Below, piece after piece: positions 58,101 to 64,000 of a stretch of 64,000 nucleotides of DNA (its first letter is position 1; each line of letters starts with the position of its first letter). The notes beneath the pieces are model-generated. The model was given only the letters and a program-made list of their open reading frames with translations, searched no databases and was not told the origin of the DNA. This DNA is from Macrostomum hystrix (Eukaryota > Platyhelminthes > Macrostomidae), in the NCBI GenBank assembly GCA_950097015.1, contig CATNEN010000003.1:6040001-6104000 (forward strand), given 5' to 3'. The translations under genes and the position numbers were made by a program.

Positions 58101-61100
58101 TAATCCATCTAGAGACACCCAAATCATCCTTCTAGAGACACCCAAATAATCCATCTAGAGACAACCAAATAATCCATCTAGAGACACCCAAATAATCCAT
58201 CTAGAGACACCCAAATAATCCATCTAGAGACACCCAAATAATCCATCTAGAGACACCCAAATAATCCTTCTAGAGACACCCAAATAATCCTTCTAGAGAC
58301 ACCCAAATAATCCATCTAGAGACACCCAAATAATCCTTCTAGAGACACCCAAATCATCCTTCTAGAGACACCCAAATCATCCTTCTAGAGACACCCAAAT
58401 AATCCATCTAGAGACACCCAAATAATCCTTCTAGAGACACCCAAATCATCCTTCTAGAGACACCCAAATAATCCTTCTAGAGACACCCAAATCATCCTTC
58501 TAGAGACACCCAAATAATCCATCTAGAGACACCCAAATAATCCATCTAGAGACACCCAAATCATCCTTCTAGAGACACCCAAATAATCCATCTAGAGACA
58601 ACCAAATAATCCATCTAGAGACACCCAAATAATCCATCTAGAGACACCCAAATAATCCATCTAGAGACACCCAAATAATCCATCTAGAGACACCCAAATA
58701 ATCCTTCTAGAGACACCCAAATAATCCTTCTAGAGACACCCAAATAATCCATCTAGAGACACCCAAATAATCCTTCTAGAGACACCCAAATCATCCTTCT
58801 AGAGACACCCAAATAATCCTTCTAGAGACACCCAAATCATCCTTCTAGAGACACCCAAATAATCCATCTAGAGACACCCAAATAATCCATCTAGAGACAC
58901 CCAAATCATCCATCTAGAGACACCCAAATAATCCATCTAGAGACAACCAAATAATCCATCTAGAGACACCCAAATAATCCATCTAGAGACACCCAAATAA
59001 TCCATCTAGAGACACCCAAATAATCCATCTAGAGACAACCAAATAATCCTTCTAGAGACACCCAAATCATCCTTCTAGAGACACCCAAATCATCCTTCTA
59101 GAGACACCCAAATAATCCATCTAGAGACACCCAAATAATCCATCTAGAGACACCCAAATCATCCTTCTAGAGACACCCAAATCATTCTTCTAGAGACACC
59201 CAAATCATCCTTCTAGAGACACCCAAATAATCCATCTAGAGACACCCAAATCATCCTTCTAGAGACACCCAAATAATCCATCTAGAGACACCCAAATAAT
59301 CCTTCTAGAGACACCCAAATAATCCTTCTAGAGACACCCAAATCATCCTTCTAGAGACACCCAAATAATCCATCTAGAGACACCCAAATCATCCTTCTAG
59401 AGACACCCAAATCATCCTTCTAGAGACACCCAAATAATCCATCTAGAGACAACCAAATCATCCATCTAGAGACACCCAAATAATCCATCTAGAGACACCC
59501 AAATAATCCATCTAGAGACACCCAAATAATCCTTCTAGAGACACCCAAATAATCCTTCTAGAGACACCCAAATCATCCTTCTAGAGACGCCCAAATAATC
59601 CATCTAGAGACACCCAAATCATCCTTCTAGAGACACCCAAATAATCCATCTAGAGACACCCAAATCATCCTTCTAGAGACACCCAAATAATCCATCTAGA
59701 GACACCCAAATCATCCTTCTAGAGACACCCAAATAATCCTTCTAGAGACAACCAAATAATCCTTCTAGAGACAACCAAATAATCCATCTAGAGACACCCA
59801 AATCATCCTTCTAGAGACACCCAAATAATCCTTCTAGAGACACCCAAATAATCCTTCTAGAGACACCCAAATAATCCTTCTAGAGACACCCAAATCATCC
59901 TTCTAGAGACACCCAAATAATCCTTCTAGAGACGCCCAAATAATCCTTCTAGAGGCACACAAATCATCCTTCTAGAGACACCCAAATCGTCCTTCTAGAG
60001 ACACCCAAATAATCCTTCTAGAGACACCCAAATCATCCTTCTAGAGACGCCCAAATAATCCATCTAGAGACACCCAAATAATCCATCTAGAGACACCCAA
60101 ATCATCCTTCTAGAGACGCCCAAATAATCCATCTAGAGACACCCAAATCATCCTTCTAGAGACACCCAAATAATCCATCTAGAGACACCCAAATAATCCA
60201 TCTAGAGACACCCAAATAATCCTTCTAGAGACACCCAAATAATCCTTCTAGAGACACCCAAATCATCCTTCTAGAGACACCCAAAATCCATCCTTCTAGA
60301 GACACCCAAATAATCCATCTAGAGACACCCAAATCACCTTTCTAGAGACACCCAAAATCCATTCTAGGAGACACCCAAATCACCTTCTAGAGACACCCAA
60401 ATAATCATCTATAGAGGACACCCAAATACTCCATCTAGAGACACCCAAATCATCCTTCTAGAGTACACCCAAATAATCCATCTAGAGACACCCAAATAAT
60501 CCTTCTAGAGACACCCAAATAATCCTTCTGAGGACACCCAAATCATCCATTCTAGAGGACACCCAAATAATCCATCTAGAGACAACCAAATAATCCCTTC
60601 TAGAGGACACCCAAATCATCCTTCTAGAGACACCCAATCATCCTTCTAGAGACACCCAAATAAATCCTTCTAGAGACACCCAATAATCCTTCTAGAGACA
60701 CCCAAATCATCCTTTCTAGAGACACCCAAATTAATCCATCTAGAGACACCCAAATCATCCTTCTAGAGACACCAAATAATCCATCTAGCGACACCCAAAT
60801 CATCCTTCTAGAGACACCCAAATAATCCATCTAGAGACACCCAAATCATCCTTCTAGAGACACCCAAATAATCCTTCTAGAGACAACCAAATAATCCTTC
60901 TAGAGACACCCAAATAATCCATCTAGAGACACCCAAATCATCCTTCTAGAGACACCCAAATCATCCTTCTAGAGACACCCAAATAATCCATCTAGAGACA
61001 CCCAAATAATCCTTCTAGAGACACCCAAATCATCCTTCTAGAGACACCCAAATAATCCATCTAGAGACACCCAAATCATCCATCTAGAGACACCCAAATA

Positions 61101-62490
61101 ATCCTTCTAGAGACACCCAAATCATCCATCTAGAGACACCCAAATAATCCTTCTAGAGACACCCAAATCATCCTTCTAGAGACACCCAAATAATCCTTCT
61201 AGAGACACCCAAATCATCCTTCTAGAGACACCCAAATAATCCTTCTAGAGACACCCAAATCATCCATCTAGAGACAACCAAATAATCCTTCTAGAGACAC
61301 CCAAATCATCCTTCTAGAGACACCCAAATCATCCTTCTAGAGACACCCAAATCATCCTTCTAGAGACACCCAAATAATCCTTCTAGAGACACCCAAATAA
61401 TCCATCTAGAGACACCCAAATCATCCTTCTAGAGACACCCAAATCATCCTTCTAGAGACACCCAAATCATCCTTCTAGAGACACCCAAATCATCCTTCTA
61501 GAGACACCCAAATAATCCATCTAGAGACACCCAAATCATCCTTCTAGAGACACCCAAATAATCCTTCTAGAGACACCCAAATCATCCTTCTAGAGACACC
61601 CAAATCATCCTTCTAGAGACACCCAAATCATCCTTCTAGAGACGCCCAAATAATCCATCTAGAGACACCCAAATCATCCTTCTAGAGACACCCAAATCAT
61701 CCTTCTAGAGACACCCAAATCATCCTTCTAGAGACACCCAAATCATCCTTCTAGAGACACCCAAATAATCCTTCTAGAGACACCCAAATAATCCATCTAG
61801 AGACACCCAAATAATCCATCTAGAGACACCCAAATAATCCTTCTAGAGACACCCAAATAATCCTTCTAGAGACACCCAAATCATCCTTCTAGAGACACCC
61901 AAATCATCCTTCTAGAGACACCCAAATAATCCTTCTAGAGGCACCCAAATAATCCTTCTAGAGACACCCAAATAATCCTTCTAGAGACACCCAAATAATC
62001 CATCTAGAGACACCCAAATAATCCTTCTAGAGGCACCCAAATCATCCTTCTAGAGACAACCAAATAGTCCTTCTAGAGACACCCAAATAATCCTTCTAGA
62101 GACACCCAAATAATCCATCTAGAGACACCCAAATAATCCTTCTAGAGACACCCAAATAATCCATCTAGAGGCACCCAAATAATCCATCTAGAGACACCCA
62201 AATAATCCTTCTAGAGACACCCAAATCATCCATCTAGAGACACCCAAATAATCCATCTAGAGACACCCAAATAATCCTTCTAGAGGCACCCAAATAATCC
62301 TTCTAGAGGCACCCAAATCATCCTTCTAGAGACAACCAAATCATCCTTCTAGAGACAACCAAATAGTCCTTCTAGAGACACCCAAATAATCCTTCTAGAG
62401 ACACCCAAATAATCCATCTAGAGACACCCAAATAATCCTTCTAGAGGCACCCAAATAATCCTTCTAGAGGCACCCAAATAATCCTTCCTA
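55191..62490. repeat. Giant 23-bp minisatellite, 7.3 kb
   Basis: About 317 copies of a 23-bp unit with core GAGACACCCAAATAATCC followed by TTCTA. Nearly all variation is at two positions: AATAATCC or AATCATCC, and CCATCTA or CCTTCTA, giving four common unit types. Rarer marks (GAGACAACC, GAGACGCCC, GAGGCACCC, GACACCAAAA) show block duplications of 276 bp (56941 and 57217) and 437 bp (58161 and 58598). The TCTAGA palindrome is present in each unit. Between about 60,280 and 60,790 the unit length becomes irregular. The array ends about 35 bp before the acceptor of the Elp6-like gene. Confidence 0.97.
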
Positions 62491-62553
62491 AATATCTCAA
62501 AGACACCCGATAATTTCCATTTCAGTCTCTTGCTTAGCTTTATCGATTGAAGC

Positions 62554-62979
62554 ATGTCAAATCAGCACGCCTTGAAGCTAGCCGGAGGTATCCTAAATGA
62601 TTGGGTAGCGCCGGATTCTCGCGGTCTTTTCCTCGTCACTGGCTCAGCTGGTCACGTGAATCCTTTTCTAGTCGAACTAGCCGCTCATTGGCTGCCTCCT
62701 TTACTTGTTGCAGCCAATCAGCGATCGGCAAACTCAGCCCCGGCTAGGCTGCACTGGGTGTCATTTTTTACCACGGAGGAGACTGTTCGCTTGTGGCTGC
62801 AAAAATTTGGCGCCAGACGCGACGCGTCTACTTACAGTAGCGTACAAGAGTTTTTAAAGGAGAATAATTCGCTCGATCGTCTATTGGAGCATCTGGTTGA
62901 TCAATATAAGGCGCTTACTAAGGAAAATGAAGGAGTCACTTGTAAACCTATATTAGTACTGGAGGATATCAGCCCTTTG
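62554..62979 (+). CDS. Elongator complex protein 6-like, first coding exon (partial gene)
   Basis: 142 codons from ATG 62554 to donor TTG|GTTAGT in phase 0. An in-frame TGA two codons upstream fixes the ATG as the first possible start, and an acceptor (TTTCCATTTCAG, 62525) lies 28 bases before it. The order of segments, a beta strand GLFLVTGSAGH, then helix FLVELAAHWL, then VSFFTTEETVRLWLQKFG, and a strand PILVLEDISPL, fits the RecA-like fold of Elp6, a non-catalytic subunit of the Elp456 ring needed for tRNA wobble-uridine modification. Elp6 sequences diverge widely, so this is a fold-level match; another RecA-like protein such as Elp5 is possible. The remaining exons lie beyond the window. 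If the donor is ignored the frame continues to 63108 as low-quality, AT-rich coding. Confidence 0.5.
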
Positions 62980-63280
62980 GTTAGTTTTTTTGCCTATTTT
63001 TGGTTTTGTTTATTTATTATCCCTAATCCAACTATTCAAAATCTCTATGATTTGTTTGTCTTTAAATCTAAATCTAAAAATATTTGCAAACGAGCAAACT
63101 TAGTCTAATTATTCTTCTTAGTCTAGTCTTTTTATTTTCTTAATTAAATGTACGAGGCACCCAGCCTAATTTAGAATTAGTAATATGTTATTATTGCTAA
63201 TCCGCATATAATGATCCTTTGCTTAAATATAAATGATTATTATCTACTTATCTTTTTGACTAATATAGCTTCAAAAAAAC
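62980..63280 (+). other. Start of the Elp6-like gene intron
   Basis: AT-rich sequence after the donor GTTAGT, with no further exon seen before the following array. Confidence 0.4.
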
Positions 63281-63287
63281 CATTGCC

Positions 63288-64000
63288 GCTAATAAAATTC
63301 CGCTAATCCATCGCCGCTAATCCATAGCCTCTAATCCATCGCCGCTAATCCATAGCCTCTAATCCATCGCCGCTAATCCATAGCCTCTAATCCATCGCCG
63401 CTAATCCATAGCCTCTAATCCATCGCCGCTAATCCATAGCCTCTAATCCATCGCCGCTAATCCATAGCCTCTAATCCATCGCCTCTAGTCCATCGCCGCT
63501 AATCCGTTGCTGCTGATTCATCTCCACTAATCCATCGCCGCTAATCCATCGCCTCTAATCCATCGCCGCTAATCCATAGCCTCTAATCCATCGCCTCTAG
63601 TCCATCGCCGCTAATCCGTTGCGGCTGATCCATCTCCACTAATCCATCGCCGCTAATCCATCGCCTCTAGTCCATCGCCGCTAATCCGTTGCTGCTGATC
63701 CATCTCCACTAATCCATCGCCGCTAATCCATCGCCTCTAGTCCATCGCCGCTAATCCGTTGCTGCTGATTCATCTCCACTAATCCATCGCCGCTAATCCA
63801 TCGCCTCTAATCCATCGCCGCTAATCCATAGCCTCTAATCCATCGCCTCTAGTCCATCGCCGCTAATCCGTTGCTGCTGATTCATCTCCACTAATCCATC
63901 GCCGCTAATCCATCGCCTCTAATCCATCGCCGCTAATCCATAGCCTCTAATCCATCGCCTCTAGTCCATCGCCGCTAATCCGTTGCGGCTGATCCATCTC
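63288..64000. repeat. 14/28-bp minisatellite in the Elp6-like gene intron
   Basis: CTAATCCATCGCCG (14 bp) pairs with CTAATCCATAGCCT to give a 28-bp dimer; a longer unit with GTTGCTGCTGATTCATC or GTTGCGGCTGATCCATC recurs several times, forming blocks of about 100-170 bp. It continues past the right edge of the window. Confidence 0.93.

Noticed and set aside
55191-62490. CRISPR-like appearance (short regular repeats)
   Set aside because: The repeats are directly adjacent with no unique spacers, vary by point mutation, and sit in a eukaryotic gene region without cas genes.

Overview
This is a eukaryotic, almost certainly invertebrate-animal, nuclear window: genes are split by GT-AG introns with GTGAGT-type donors, proteins belong to metazoan families (NHA-type sodium/proton antiporter, SLC17-like transporter, thrombospondin-1 domain membrane protein, Elongator subunit 6-like protein), and there are tRNA-derived SINEs and a hAT-like miniature inverted-repeat element. 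There are no operons with Shine-Dalgarno sites and no prokaryotic hallmarks. A flatworm or other repeat-rich lophotrochozoan would fit, but the sequence alone does not fix the phylum.

Layout. 1-3.3 kb: tandem arrays. 3.9-17.1 kb (+): a four-exon NHA/SLC9B-type cation/proton antiporter whose introns hold many private minisatellites and, just before exon 2, four evenly spaced TGACGTCA sites. 17.1-22.4 kb: intergenic, with a frameshifted ORF remnant, a GC-rich 25-bp array and a SINE. 22.4-23.2 kb (-): an intronless single-pass membrane protein. 23.2-27.3 kb: intergenic, with SINE and transposon remnants and a clean hAT-like MITE. 27.4-33.6 kb (+): a five-exon SLC17/PHT4-like major-facilitator transporter. 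34.2-35.0 and 35.7-48.4 kb: arrays, the second a 12.8-kb array of a 24-bp unit. 48.5-50.8 kb (+): a thrombospondin-1/transmembrane/PPxY protein. 52.0-52.7 kb: a SINE-like insertion with target-site duplications. 52.8-53.6 kb (+): another single-pass protein with a PPxY tail. 55.2-62.5 kb: a 7.3-kb array of a 23-bp unit. 62.55 kb onwards (+): the first coding exon of an Elp6-like gene, followed by an array in its intron that runs off the window.

Roughly half of the 64 kb is tandem repeat, in about twenty arrays with different units of 13-48 bp. Real exons total only about 6 kb. Long open frames inside the arrays are artefacts of stop-free periodic sequence. The genes do not form an obvious pathway: two are membrane transporters, three are single-pass membrane proteins (two with PPxY motifs typical of WW-domain/Nedd4 ligands), and one is probably a tRNA-modification complex subunit. 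A recurring feature is a splice acceptor shortly upstream of the start codon of nearly every gene, which fits either 5'UTR introns or spliced-leader trans-splicing.

Splice sites and start codons were called by eye from reading-frame continuity and consensus sites; there is no transcript evidence.
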